From assembly GCA_016779205.1 (NCBI GenBank), contig JADHOC010000001.1:186001-250000 (forward strand): DNA of 64,000 bases. Direction: 5' to 3'. This DNA is from Planctomycetota bacterium. Lineage in GTDB: Bacteria > Planctomycetota > UBA1135 > GCA-002686595. A program made the position numbers and the translations under genes. Under the pieces are notes generated by a model. It saw only the letters and a program-made list of their open reading frames with translations, did no database searches and was not told where the DNA came from. How positions within the stretch are numbered: the first letter of the stretch is position 1; each line of letters opens with the position of its first letter. Of this stretch, positions 7,260-14,935 are shown in pieces.

Positions 7260-8891
7260 ATGACACACGGCGTCTTCAGAGTCCCGACCCCCGAGAACGA
7301 GCCCGTCCGCGCCTACGCCCCGGGGAGCCCGGAGCGGGCCAGCCTGGCGGCGACCGTGGACTCCATGTCCAAGGAGACCCTCGAGATCCCCCTGGTCATC
7401 GGCGGTGAGGAGGTCCGCACGGGGAACACGGTGGACGTGGTCATGCCCCACAAGCACGGGCACGTGATCGCGAAGGCCCACATGGGTGGAGCCGCCGAGG
7501 CGCAGCGGGCCATCGACGCGGCCGAGGACGCCCGCGGCGCCTGGGCCGGACTCCCCTGGGAGGAGCGCGCCGCCGTCCTGCTGCGGGCCGCCGACCTCCT
7601 CGTCGGCCCCTGGCGCGACAGGATCAACGCCTCGACCATGATCGGGCAGTCCAAGACCTGCCACCAGGCGGAGATCGACGCCGCCTGCGAGATGGCGGAC
7701 TTCTTCCGGTTCAACGCTCAGTACGCGACGCAGCTCTACGAGGAGCAGCCGGGGTCGGCCCCCGGGCTCTGGAACCGACTGGAGCACCGGCCCCTGGACG
7801 GCTTCGTGCTGGCCATCACGCCGTTCAACTTCACCTCGATCGCGGGCAACCTGCCCACCGCGCCGGCCCTCATGGGGAACACGGCCCTGTGGAAGCCCTC
7901 GACCACCGCGCTCCTGAGCAACTGGTACACCATGAAGCTGCTGGAGGCCGCGGGGATGCCCCCGGGCGTCATCAACTTCGTCCCCGGCAGCGGCCCGGCC
8001 ATCGGCGGCGTGGCGCTCCCCGACCGGCGCCTGGGCGGGGTGCACTTCACCGGCTCCACCGCCACCTTCCAGCACATCTGGAAGACGGTGGGCGACAACG
8101 TCCAGGGCTACGGCCAGTACCCCCGCCTGGTGGGAGAGACCGGCGGCAAGGACTTCGTCTTCGTCCACCCCTCCGCCTGCGGTGCCCGCGAGGTCGCGGT
8201 GGCCCTCGCCCGCGGCGCCTTCGAGTACCAGGGGCAGAAGTGCTCCGCCGCCAGCCGCGCCTACGTGCCCAAGAGCCTCTGGCCGGCGGTCTCCGAGGAG
8301 CTGGCGGCGATCGTGGGTGAGATGAAGATGGGCGACGTCGCCGACTTCTCCAACTTCCTCGGCGCGGTCATCGACGCGCGCTCCTTCGGGAAGCTGAAGG
8401 AGGTCATCGACCGCGCGAACGCCGAGGCCAACGTGGACGTCCTGATCGGCGGCACCTGCGACGACTCCGAGGGTTACTTTGTGAGCCCCACGGTGGCCGT
8501 GGTGCAGGATCCCAAGCACGACCTCATGCGCACCGAGTTCTTCGGCCCGCTCCTCACCATCTACGTCTACGACGACGCCCGCGTGGAGGAGACCCTGGAG
8601 CTGTGCGCCACCACCTCGCCCTACGCCCTGACCGGCGCCATCTTCGCCGATGACCGCTACGCGGTGCGCCAGGCCGTCGACGCCCTCCGGTTCGCCGCGG
8701 GCAACTTCTATATCAACGACAAGCCCACCGGCGCGGTGGTCGGGCAGCAGCCCTTCGGCGGCTCGAGGGCGTCCGGCACCAACGACAAGGCCGGCTCGAT
8801 CCTGAACCTCCTGCGGTGGGTGAGCCCGCGCACCATCAAGGAGACGTTCGCGCCCCCCACTGACTGGCGCTACCCCTTCCTCGGGGAGTGA
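7260..8891 (+). CDS. pruA: L-glutamate gamma-semialdehyde (1-pyrroline-5-carboxylate) dehydrogenase
   Basis: A 543-residue aldehyde dehydrogenase of the P5CDH (ALDH4A1-like) type, which oxidises glutamate semialdehyde to glutamate in proline breakdown. The start is set at 7260 because the protein then begins FRVPTPENEPVRAYAPGSPER, the typical N-terminus of this subfamily; the frame is open to 7170. The catalytic Glu lies in LVGETGGKDF (residue 293) and the catalytic Cys in YQGQKCSAASR (residue 328), with FTGSTATF before them. The C-terminus carries the family segment QPFGGSRASGTNDK. No proline dehydrogenase gene is seen in the window, so the first step must be encoded elsewhere. The gene stands alone, divergent from the ebo-like operon and closed by a hairpin at 8931-8960. 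Confidence 0.93.
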   Translation: MTHGVFRVPTPENEPVRAYAPGSPERASLAATVDSMSKETLEIPLVIGGEEVRTGNTVDVVMPHKHGHVIAKAHMGGAAEAQRAIDAAEDARGAWAGLPWEERAAVLLRAADLLVGPWRDRINASTMIGQSKTCHQAEIDAACEMADFFRFNAQYATQLYEEQPGSAPGLWNRLEHRPLDGFVLAITPFNFTSIAGNLPTAPALMGNTALWKPSTTALLSNWYTMKLLEAAGMPPGVINFVPGSGPAIGGVALPDRRLGGVHFTGSTATFQHIWKTVGDNVQGYGQYPRLVGETGGKDFVFVHPSACGAREVAVALARGAFEYQGQKCSAASRAYVPKSLWPAVSEELAAIVGEMKMGDVADFSNFLGAVIDARSFGKLKEVIDRANAEANVDVLIGGTCDDSEGYFVSPTVAVVQDPKHDLMRTEFFGPLLTIYVYDDARVEETLELCATTSPYALTGAIFADDRYAVRQAVDALRFAAGNFYINDKPTGAVVGQQPFGGSRASGTNDKAGSILNLLRWVSPRTIKETFAPPTDWRYPFLGE

Positions 8892-8930
8892 GGTCGCGAG
8901 GGGCACCGCGCCCCGACCGGCGACCACGGA

Positions 8931-8960
8931 CGCGCCCGCCCCGCCAACGGGGTGGGCGCG
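8931..8960. terminator. Bidirectional terminator-like hairpin between convergent genes
   Basis: Arms 8931-8943 and 8948-8960 form a 13-bp GC-rich stem with one G-U pair and a ccaa loop. It lies between the ends of the P5CDH gene and the convergent methyltransferase. No T-run follows, so it may stop transcription only weakly or protect 3' ends. Confidence 0.65.
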
Positions 8961-8967
8961 CTCTCGT

Positions 8968-9774
8968 TCAGGAGGGCCGACGCGCGATGACGTCGACAAT
9001 CATCGGCGAGAACAGGAGCGCGTCGGGATCACGGGCCAGCGCCGCCCACTCCTCATCGAACCGGGCCACCTCGGCGTCGCTCATCAGCCCGTGCTCGGCG
9101 TAGGTCCGGACGAAGGTCGGGAAGAACGCGTCCAGCCAGCGGAAGACCGGAGAGTCTCCGTTCCCGGCCCGGACGGTGGGCGTGACCTCCTCGAGCACGA
9201 ACCCCGCGCGCCGGAGGGGGCCGGGCAGCCGGGCGGCCACCCAGGGGTCCCCGCCGGCTCCGCGGTAGAAGGCCCGCGTCGCCCGGATGGCCGCCTCGAA
9301 CCCCTTGCTCTCGGGGAAGACCGAGACGCCCTCATGGTTGTAGTCCTGGATCACCAGGACGCCGCCCGGCCGGAGCGCCCGGTGGAGCTTGCGGAGCACC
9401 GCGTCCACGTCCCCCAGGAAGCTGAACACCCAGCGGCTGAAGATGCAGTCGAAGCGGGCCTCTCCGAGGTCGGCGTCCTCGATGCTGGACTCGATGAACT
9501 CCACCGGGGCCCCGTACTCGCGGGCCTCGAACGCCGCTCTCCAGACCGGCGACTCATCCAGCCCGACGACGGAGCCTGCGGGGCCCACCCGCTCGGCCAG
9601 GTCCCGGGTGACGAAGCCAGGGCCGGCGCCCAGGTCCAGCACCGCGTCCCCAGGCCCCACTCCGGCGCGGTCCAGGGCGGCGACCGCGAGATCGCGCCAG
9701 ACCTCGTGCTGGGCCTCCAGGCGCTGAAGCTCGCGGTCATTGGTGCCCAACAGATACTCGGGGGTGTCCGACAT
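8968..9774 (-). CDS. Class I SAM-dependent methyltransferase
   Basis: A 268-residue methyltransferase of the UbiE/COQ5-like Rossmann type. Motif I is AVLDLGAGPGFVTRDLAE (residues about 44-61), motif II acid in VVGLDES, and RFDCIFSRWVFSFL plus LRPGGVLVIQDY represent motifs IV-V. The target molecule cannot be told from sequence. The start ATG (9772-9774) lies in a CATG palindrome, so a plus-strand ATG at 9773 overlaps it; the radical SAM gene probably uses a later start. The final residues give no extra domain. It is a single gene, convergent with pruA. Confidence 0.85.
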   Translation of the reverse strand: MSDTPEYLLGTNDRELQRLEAQHEVWRDLAVAALDRAGVGPGDAVLDLGAGPGFVTRDLAERVGPAGSVVGLDESPVWRAAFEAREYGAPVEFIESSIEDADLGEARFDCIFSRWVFSFLGDVDAVLRKLHRALRPGGVLVIQDYNHEGVSVFPESKGFEAAIRATRAFYRGAGGDPWVAARLPGPLRRAGFVLEEVTPTVRAGNGDSPVFRWLDAFFPTFVRTYAEHGLMSDAEVARFDEEWAALARDPDALLFSPMIVDVIARRPS

Positions 9775-9799
9775 GGGCGAAGCGTACTATCGCTCCCCC

Positions 9800-10690
9800 G
9801 TGGAAGGGCAACCTCGACCCAACCAGCCCGCGAATCCTCGCCAGGGCTCGAAGCTCACCGTCGACGATCACTCGAGGGATGCGGCGGGCCTCGTGTACGT
9901 GTACCCGGTGGTCTCGCGGCGCTCAGGGGGCGTGTCCGTCGGGGTGAACCTGAACCCCAACAACGCCTGCAACTGGGCCTGCGCCTATTGCCAGGTGGAG
10001 GGGCTCGTGCGGGGCGCAGCGCCGAGGATCGACCTCGAGCTCCTGAGCCAGGAGCTCGAAGACTTCCTCCGGCTGGCCACGACCCCCACCTGGATGGAGG
10101 AGCACGCCCCCGCGGGCGCCCGTCGCATCACCGACCTCGCCCTCTCGGGGAACGGTGAACCCACCACCTCGACCCAGTTCGACGAGGTGGTCCAGCGGGT
10201 GATCACGGCCCGCGACCGGCTCGAGCTCGACGTCCCCATCGTCCTGATCACCAACGGGTCCCGGGTGCACGTGGAGGAGGTCCAGAGGGGGCTACGCTCC
10301 ATGGGCGGCGCCGGGGGCCAGGTCTGGTTCAAGCTGGACCGAGCGACGGCCACCGGTCGGGAGGAGGTCAACCGGATCCAGGGGGGCGCGGAGCGCATCG
10401 CCGACCAGCTGACCGCCGCGGCGGGGTGCTGCCCGACCCGGGTCCAGACCTGCATGTTCACGGTCGATGACCAGCCCCCCGCCGAGGCGGAGCTGGATGC
10501 CTATGTCTCCCTCCTCGAGGACCAGGTGAAGGCGGGGGTTCAGCTCGACGGCGTGACCCTCTACGGGCTCGCTCGGCCCTCCATGCAACCCGGCGCAGAG
10601 CGACTCGGACGGGTCAGCCCCGAGTGGCTCGAGGCGCTCGCCGAGCGGGTCCGCGCGGCCACCGGTCTCCCCGTGGCGGTGCACCCGTGA
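9800..10690 (+). CDS. Radical SAM protein, first of a tandem pair
   Basis: A 296-residue radical SAM enzyme of unknown reaction. The [4Fe-4S] cluster motif is CNWACAYC (Cys 57, 61 and 64 when the GTG at 9800 is used), preceded by GVNLNPNNA; LALSGNGEPT is the SAM-binding GxGEP-like motif, and VLITNGSR is also typical. A distinctive ending YGLARPSMQPGAERLG is shared with the next gene. The frame is open from 9740, with an ATG at 9773 that would overlap the divergent methyltransferase start; the GTG at 9800 gives the same length as the paralogue. A TACTAT hexamer at 9785-9790 could be a -10 element for a nearly leaderless transcript. Its stop overlaps the next start (GTGA at 10687). Confidence 0.82.
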   Translation: MEGQPRPNQPANPRQGSKLTVDDHSRDAAGLVYVYPVVSRRSGGVSVGVNLNPNNACNWACAYCQVEGLVRGAAPRIDLELLSQELEDFLRLATTPTWMEEHAPAGARRITDLALSGNGEPTTSTQFDEVVQRVITARDRLELDVPIVLITNGSRVHVEEVQRGLRSMGGAGGQVWFKLDRATATGREEVNRIQGGAERIADQLTAAAGCCPTRVQTCMFTVDDQPPAEAELDAYVSLLEDQVKAGVQLDGVTLYGLARPSMQPGAERLGRVSPEWLEALAERVRAATGLPVAVHP

Positions 10691-11574
10691 CGGAACGCGG
10701 CACCACGCCGGGCAGGGATCCCCGCCCGGGGCTCTCCTTCGACGATCACCGCCGGGACGGCGCCGACCGCACCATGGTCTACCCGGTCATGTCACGGCGC
10801 GCCGGGGGACTGAGCATCGGCGTCAACCTCAACCTCGGCCAGGAGTGCAACTGGGCCTGCGTCTACTGCGAGGTGGAGGGCCTCGTTCGCGGAGCTCCTG
10901 GCCCGGTGGACCTCGCGCGGCTCGAGCAGGAGCTGGACGCGGTCCTCACGGAGGCGTCTTCGGGGCGCTGGTCCAACGGAACCACCGGCGAGGGCCTCCC
11001 CGCCGAGATCAAGGACATCTCCATCGCCGGGGACGGGGAGCCCACCCTCTCCCCGCAGTTCGACGGCGCGGTGGAGGTCTGCGCGAGGCTCCGGCAGCAG
11101 CACGGCCTCGAGGGCAGCGCGAGGCTGGTGGTCATCACCAACGGGAGCCGCCTCCACGTCCCCGAGGTCGAGTCGGGGGTGCGCCGCCTTGGCGAGGCCG
11201 GCGGGTCGCTCTGGTTCAAGCTCGACGGCGGCACCCCTGCCGCCCGCGAGGAGGTCAACGACGTGGCCATCCCTGACGAGCGCGTTGAAGCCAACCTCGT
11301 GCTGGCCACCGCCGCCTGCGCGACATGGGTCCAGTGCATGGTGCTCTCGATCGACGGGCAGGGGCCGAGCGACGAGGAGCTGGACCGCCGGGTCGAGCTC
11401 CTCGAACGCGCCTGCGAGGCCGGCGCTCGCCCCGCAGGAGTCGTGATCTACGGCCTCGCCAGGCCCTCCCAGCAGCCCGGCGCCCATCGACTTGCGCCCC
11501 TGGCCGGCCCACGGCTTGAGGCCATCGCGGCACGCTTCGAGGGGCTGCACCTGCCGCTTCAGGTCGTCGAGTGA
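10687..11574 (+). CDS. Radical SAM protein, second of a tandem pair
   Basis: A 295-residue paralogue of the preceding gene. The GTG start at 10687 overlaps the upstream stop (GTGA). It keeps the CNWACVYC cluster motif (Cys 54, 58, 61), the motif ISIAGDGEPTLSPQFD, VVITNGSRLHVPEV, SLWFKLDGGT and the family ending YGLARPSQQPGAHRL. Both copies thus look catalytically intact. The pair most likely arose by tandem duplication; sequence identity is clear but far from complete, so the duplication is old. Possibilities are a heterodimeric enzyme or two related substrates. The substrate is not known to me. An ankyrin-repeat gene follows after 15 bases. Confidence 0.82.
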   Translation: MTERGTTPGRDPRPGLSFDDHRRDGADRTMVYPVMSRRAGGLSIGVNLNLGQECNWACVYCEVEGLVRGAPGPVDLARLEQELDAVLTEASSGRWSNGTTGEGLPAEIKDISIAGDGEPTLSPQFDGAVEVCARLRQQHGLEGSARLVVITNGSRLHVPEVESGVRRLGEAGGSLWFKLDGGTPAAREEVNDVAIPDERVEANLVLATAACATWVQCMVLSIDGQGPSDEELDRRVELLERACEAGARPAGVVIYGLARPSQQPGAHRLAPLAGPRLEAIAARFEGLHLPLQVVE

Positions 11575-11589
11575 TTAGACTGGGGCAGC

Positions 11590-12234
11590 ATGTCCGGCCC
11601 CACCGATGTCACCCCCACCCAGGCCTCCCCGGCCCCCCTCGATGAGCTCCGACGCGCCGTCCGGCGCGGGGACGTCGAGGTGGCCAGGACCCTGCTGGAG
11701 GTGGACCCCTCCCTCGGGCGCGCGAGCTCAGCCAGCGGCGGCTCGCTCCTGCTCGAGGCCGTGGAGCGCGAGCACGACGAGGTGGCCTCGCTCTTCCTCT
11801 CCACCCGCGAGCGTACCGGAGGAGAGGACCTTGACCTCCACGAGTCCTGCGCCCTGGGCCGACCGGGCGCCGTCCGGCGTGCCATCACCGACGACCCGCT
11901 CGCTGCGGAGACCGTCGGGCCCGCCGGCTTCCTCCCCCTGCACCGCGCCGCCTTCCGAGGGGACGCGGACAGCGTGATGCTGCTGCTCGAGACCGGCGCC
12001 GACGCCGGCGCGTCGTCCGAGAACGCGGCGCGCCTCACGCCCCTGCACAGCGCGGTGGCCGGACACGGGCGCGCCCGGCCGGACAGCGACCACGCCGCGG
12101 TCATCCGGGCCCTGCTCGCCGGCGGCGCGGACCCGAAGGCGGAGATGAACGGCGGGTGGACGCCGCTCGCCGCCGCCACCCGGGACGACGCCCTCGAGCT
12201 GATCGGGGCGCTCGGCGGCCCGACCGGCGCCTGA
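11590..12234 (+). CDS. Ankyrin-repeat protein
   Basis: A 214-residue protein built of about four or five ankyrin repeats. Clear units are DELRRAVRRGDVEVARTLLEVDP near the N-terminus, FLPLHRAAFRGDADSVMLLLETGAD in the middle, LTPLHSAVAGHG followed by AAVIRALLAGGADPK, and GGWTPLAAATRDDALELI at the end. No signal peptide or transmembrane segment is present, so it is a cytoplasmic protein-protein interaction module. It sits 15 bases after the radical SAM pair and 13 bases before the DapA-like gene, so it is probably in the same transcript; a partner cannot be named. Confidence 0.85.
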   Translation: MSGPTDVTPTQASPAPLDELRRAVRRGDVEVARTLLEVDPSLGRASSASGGSLLLEAVEREHDEVASLFLSTRERTGGEDLDLHESCALGRPGAVRRAITDDPLAAETVGPAGFLPLHRAAFRGDADSVMLLLETGADAGASSENAARLTPLHSAVAGHGRARPDSDHAAVIRALLAGGADPKAEMNGGWTPLAAATRDDALELIGALGGPTGA

Positions 12235-12247
12235 GGCGGGGACGTTG

Positions 12248-13087
12248 GTGGACAGGCCCGACGAGCACCCCCTGGACGGGGTCTGGGTTCCCCTCGACCC
12301 CGCGAGCCCCGGCCTCGCGCGCGCCCTCACCGCGGCGGCTGACCTGGGCGCGACGGGCGCGACCCTTCCCCTGGCCCGGCTCGCGCCGACCGTCTCCCCA
12401 GGCCCATGGCCCCTCCCGCTCCGCCTCGACCTCGATGGCCCCACCCTGCGCGCGACCGGGCCAGCGGTCATCGAGCGGGCCCGGGCCCTCGAGGCTGATC
12501 TCGTGGGGCTGCAGGTGCGGAAGGGTGACGACAGGCTCCTGAGGGACGGCCTCATGGCCGCGGAGCGTCAGGACCTCGAGGTTGTGCTCTGCGTGAGCGA
12601 TCCCGCCGAGGCCCCCTTCGCCGCGGCGCTCGCGGACGGCTCCGATCAGGTCGTGGGTCTCAGCCTCGCGAGCTACGACGAGGACGCCCTCAACCTCCTG
12701 TCCTCGCGCGACGACCTCGGCCTCCTCAGCGGCGCGCCCGAGTTCGCGAGCGCCTACCGACGTGGCGCGGGGGGCATGGAGGGTTTCCCGGCGACCCTCT
12801 CCCCGGCAGCCGGAGGCTGGCTACTGGAGCTCTGCCGGACCGATGTGGAGGTGGCGTTGGACCTCGAGCGGCGACTCCTCCGCTTCCTTGAGGGGCACCT
12901 GCGTCCCGCCGTTCGTCGGCTCACGGGCCCTGGGGAGGACGCGTGGCCCGCCCAGCTCGCGCTCCACGGCGCCGTGGGTGGGTGGCTCGACCGCGACCCT
13001 GGCCGCCTCGGCGGCGCGCTCGAGCCGGAGGGGCTCCGCGCTCGCCTCCTCGAGGAGATCCCGGAGCTGGCCCACCTCCTCGCCTGA
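12248..13087 (+). CDS. DapA/NAL-superfamily TIM-barrel homologue lacking the Schiff-base lysine
   Basis: A 279-residue protein that resembles the second half of dihydrodipicolinate synthase/N-acetylneuraminate lyase proteins: VVGLSLASYDEDALNLL, DLGLLSGAPEFASAYRRGAGG and AGGWLLELCRTDVEVALDLE align by eye with the VGIKEASGD, VLSGDD and ALGADG segments and the C-terminal helices of that family. The catalytic Lys of GIK is replaced by Ser (GLS, residue 139), and the YNxP motif is replaced by VSDP. It is thus expected to be inactive as a class I aldolase, or to use different chemistry. The start is GTG 12248 (TTG 12245 is an alternative). The assignment rests on pattern matching alone and could be wrong. 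Confidence 0.55.
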   Translation: MDRPDEHPLDGVWVPLDPASPGLARALTAAADLGATGATLPLARLAPTVSPGPWPLPLRLDLDGPTLRATGPAVIERARALEADLVGLQVRKGDDRLLRDGLMAAERQDLEVVLCVSDPAEAPFAAALADGSDQVVGLSLASYDEDALNLLSSRDDLGLLSGAPEFASAYRRGAGGMEGFPATLSPAAGGWLLELCRTDVEVALDLERRLLRFLEGHLRPAVRRLTGPGEDAWPAQLALHGAVGGWLDRDPGRLGGALEPEGLRARLLEEIPELAHLLA

Positions 13088-13117
13088 TCGGATGAAGCCT
13101 GTGGACCAGGCGAGCCG

Positions 13118-13984
13118 ATGGGAACGCTGCAGGACGCGCTGCGGGGGCTCGACCCCACACCTCCCTGGCGTCAGACTCTTGCGCTGCCCCGCGCTTCCAT
13201 GCTCGCCCCGCTCCGCCTCATCCTCCTCGCCGTCGCCACGGCCCCGCTGATCGCGTGCTGGCTCCTCGCCGTGCCGCTGATGCTGCTTGTGCCCGCGACC
13301 GAGAGCGTCCTGCAGCCGCTGCTGGTGGGGACCTGGGCGAAGGTCGTGCTGTGGATCATGGGGATCCGGGTGACCGTCGAAGGAGACCCGCCGAGGGGAG
13401 GGTTCTTCCTCGTGGCCAATCACCTCTCCTACCTCGACATCCCCGTCCTCCTCGCCCAGCTGAACGGGCGCTTCCTCGCGAAGTCGGAGATCGCAAGCTG
13501 GCCCGTGCTCGGCTTCCTCGCGCGGGCGACCGGCACCCTGTTCGTCGACCGCAGCCGCAAGCGCGACCTCACCCGCGTCATCGCGGAGGTGACCGCGCTC
13601 ATCCACCGCGGTCCGGGGGTGATCGTGTTCCCCGAGGCCACGAGCACGGACGGGGCAGGACTCCACGGCTTCAAGCCCTCCCTCTTCGAGGTGCCCTCGC
13701 GGCTCGGGCTCCCGGTCTCCTGCGCGGCGCTTCATTACGCCAACCCGCCCGGGGTTCGCCCTGCCTGGGAGTCCGTCTGCTGGTGGGGAGACGCCGAGTT
13801 CGCCCCGCATTTCTGGGAGTTCTTGAAGCTCCGCCGCACAGACGCCACCGTGACGTTCGCCGCCGAGCCGGTGCAGGCGGTCGGTCCCGACGGCCCTATG
13901 GACCGCAAGGCACTCTCCGAAGGGGCCAAGGCGGTGATCGAGGGGATCTTCACCCCGTCACGGCCCAGCGCGGACCGCCCCTGA
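13118..13984 (+). CDS. Lysophospholipid/1-acyl-glycerol-3-phosphate acyltransferase (PlsC/OlsA-like)
   Basis: A 288-residue membrane acyltransferase. Two hydrophobic segments lie at residues about 28-60. The catalytic HX4D motif is NHLSYLD (His 102, Asp 107), followed by RFLAKSEIASWPVLG, FVDRSR and the substrate motif VFPEATSTDG. These are the four blocks of PlsC-type enzymes. It could make phosphatidic acid, or as an OlsA-type enzyme O-acylate lyso-ornithine lipid; the presence of an OlsB-like N-acyltransferase 3.7 kb downstream in the same direction makes the second idea worth testing. It follows the DapA-like gene by 30 bases. Confidence 0.85.
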   Translation: MGTLQDALRGLDPTPPWRQTLALPRASMLAPLRLILLAVATAPLIACWLLAVPLMLLVPATESVLQPLLVGTWAKVVLWIMGIRVTVEGDPPRGGFFLVANHLSYLDIPVLLAQLNGRFLAKSEIASWPVLGFLARATGTLFVDRSRKRDLTRVIAEVTALIHRGPGVIVFPEATSTDGAGLHGFKPSLFEVPSRLGLPVSCAALHYANPPGVRPAWESVCWWGDAEFAPHFWEFLKLRRTDATVTFAAEPVQAVGPDGPMDRKALSEGAKAVIEGIFTPSRPSADRP

Positions 13985-13994
13985 CCCACTCCCG

Positions 13995-14171
13995 ATGAAC
14001 GCAACGGCCGACCAGCCCATCGAGGACCACCTCGCGATCCTCCGCCAGGCGCGCGGCGTGCGGTCCACGATCATGGTCCGTCTCCCCAGGCTCGCCCCGG
14101 ATGCTGTCCTGCGGCGCCGGGAAGAGCAGAATGCTGCGGAGCCTTCCGCTGTGGGCGCGTGTGCACGCTGA
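13995..14171 (+). CDS. Possible small ORF, 58 residues, overlapping the NRDE gene start
   Basis: An ATG-initiated frame of 58 codons fills the otherwise unexplained gap between the acyltransferase and the NRDE gene and overlaps the latter's start by 13 bases. The product would be basic and soluble (it includes DHLAILRQARGVRSTIM and VLRRREEQNAAEP). No Shine-Dalgarno sequence is evident and I recognise no family, so it may be chance; GC-rich DNA often has open frames of this size. Confidence 0.25.
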   Translation: MNATADQPIEDHLAILRQARGVRSTIMVRLPRLAPDAVLRRREEQNAAEPSAVGACAR

Positions 14172-14935
14172 CCTGGACCCGCGCCCGCGGTGAGGCCACC
14201 GGGCGGGAGGGCTACCGGCTCTGGTTCAACCGCGACGAGCTCCGCTCCCGCGGGCCAGAGGTGCCTCCCCGCGTGGAGGAGACGGCCAGCGGCCTGCGCT
14301 ACGTCGCCCCCGCGGACTCCGACGCGGGCGGTACGTGGATCGCCGCCAACGAGCTGGGCATCACCGTCGCGCTCCTGAACGGCTACCGAAGCAGCCGCGG
14401 CGAGCCCCGCGACCAGTGGACCAGTCGAGGCCACCTCGTGCGTGAGCTGGCGGGCATCCGCAGCCTCAACGACGCATGGCGTCGCTTGAGCCCGGAGCGG
14501 CTCCGGCCCTTTCGGCCCCTGGTCCTGGCCATCCTGACCCCGGACAGGCCCGCCCTGATCGCGCGCTGGGACGGCCAGGACGTGAGCCTCGACCCCCGCG
14601 GGCAGCGGCAGCTCCCCGTCACCTCGTCGAGCTACGAACAATCGGAGGTGCAGGTCCGCCGCCGGGCCCTCTTCGCCGAGATGGTCCGCACCGACCCCGG
14701 GAGCGGGGAGCCCGTGGAGGCCAGCGAGCTCGAGGCCTTCCAGCGCTGGACCCCTGAGGCGGGCGCGGACGCCTTCAGCCCGTCCATGTCGCGGGTAGAC
14801 TCCGCCACCCGCAGCCAGTGCCGGGTGGAGGTGACCGTGAGCGACGTGACCTTTGCCTACACGCCCGGGCCCCCGCACGAGGCCGACCCGCTCAGCCCCC
14901 TCCAGCTCCCCCGCCGCCCGGCGTTCCCCGCTTGA
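14159..14935 (+). CDS. NRDE-family (TANGO2-like) protein
   Basis: A 258-residue protein that begins MCTLTW from a GTG start at 14159 and contains WFNRDELRSR near residue 25, the NRDE signature. Cys2 would be exposed after Met removal and is the conserved residue of the family, which shares an Ntn-hydrolase-like layout; GGTWIAANELGITVALLNGYR follows, as in homologues. The molecular function of TANGO2/NRDE proteins is unsettled (membrane lipid and haem roles have been proposed for eukaryotic ones). Its stop overlaps the TTG start of the tri-domain membrane protein (TTGA at 14932), so the two are probably coupled, which points to a lipid or envelope role in this locus. Confidence 0.87.
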   Translation: MCTLTWTRARGEATGREGYRLWFNRDELRSRGPEVPPRVEETASGLRYVAPADSDAGGTWIAANELGITVALLNGYRSSRGEPRDQWTSRGHLVRELAGIRSLNDAWRRLSPERLRPFRPLVLAILTPDRPALIARWDGQDVSLDPRGQRQLPVTSSSYEQSEVQVRRRALFAEMVRTDPGSGEPVEASELEAFQRWTPEAGADAFSPSMSRVDSATRSQCRVEVTVSDVTFAYTPGPPHEADPLSPLQLPRRPAFPA

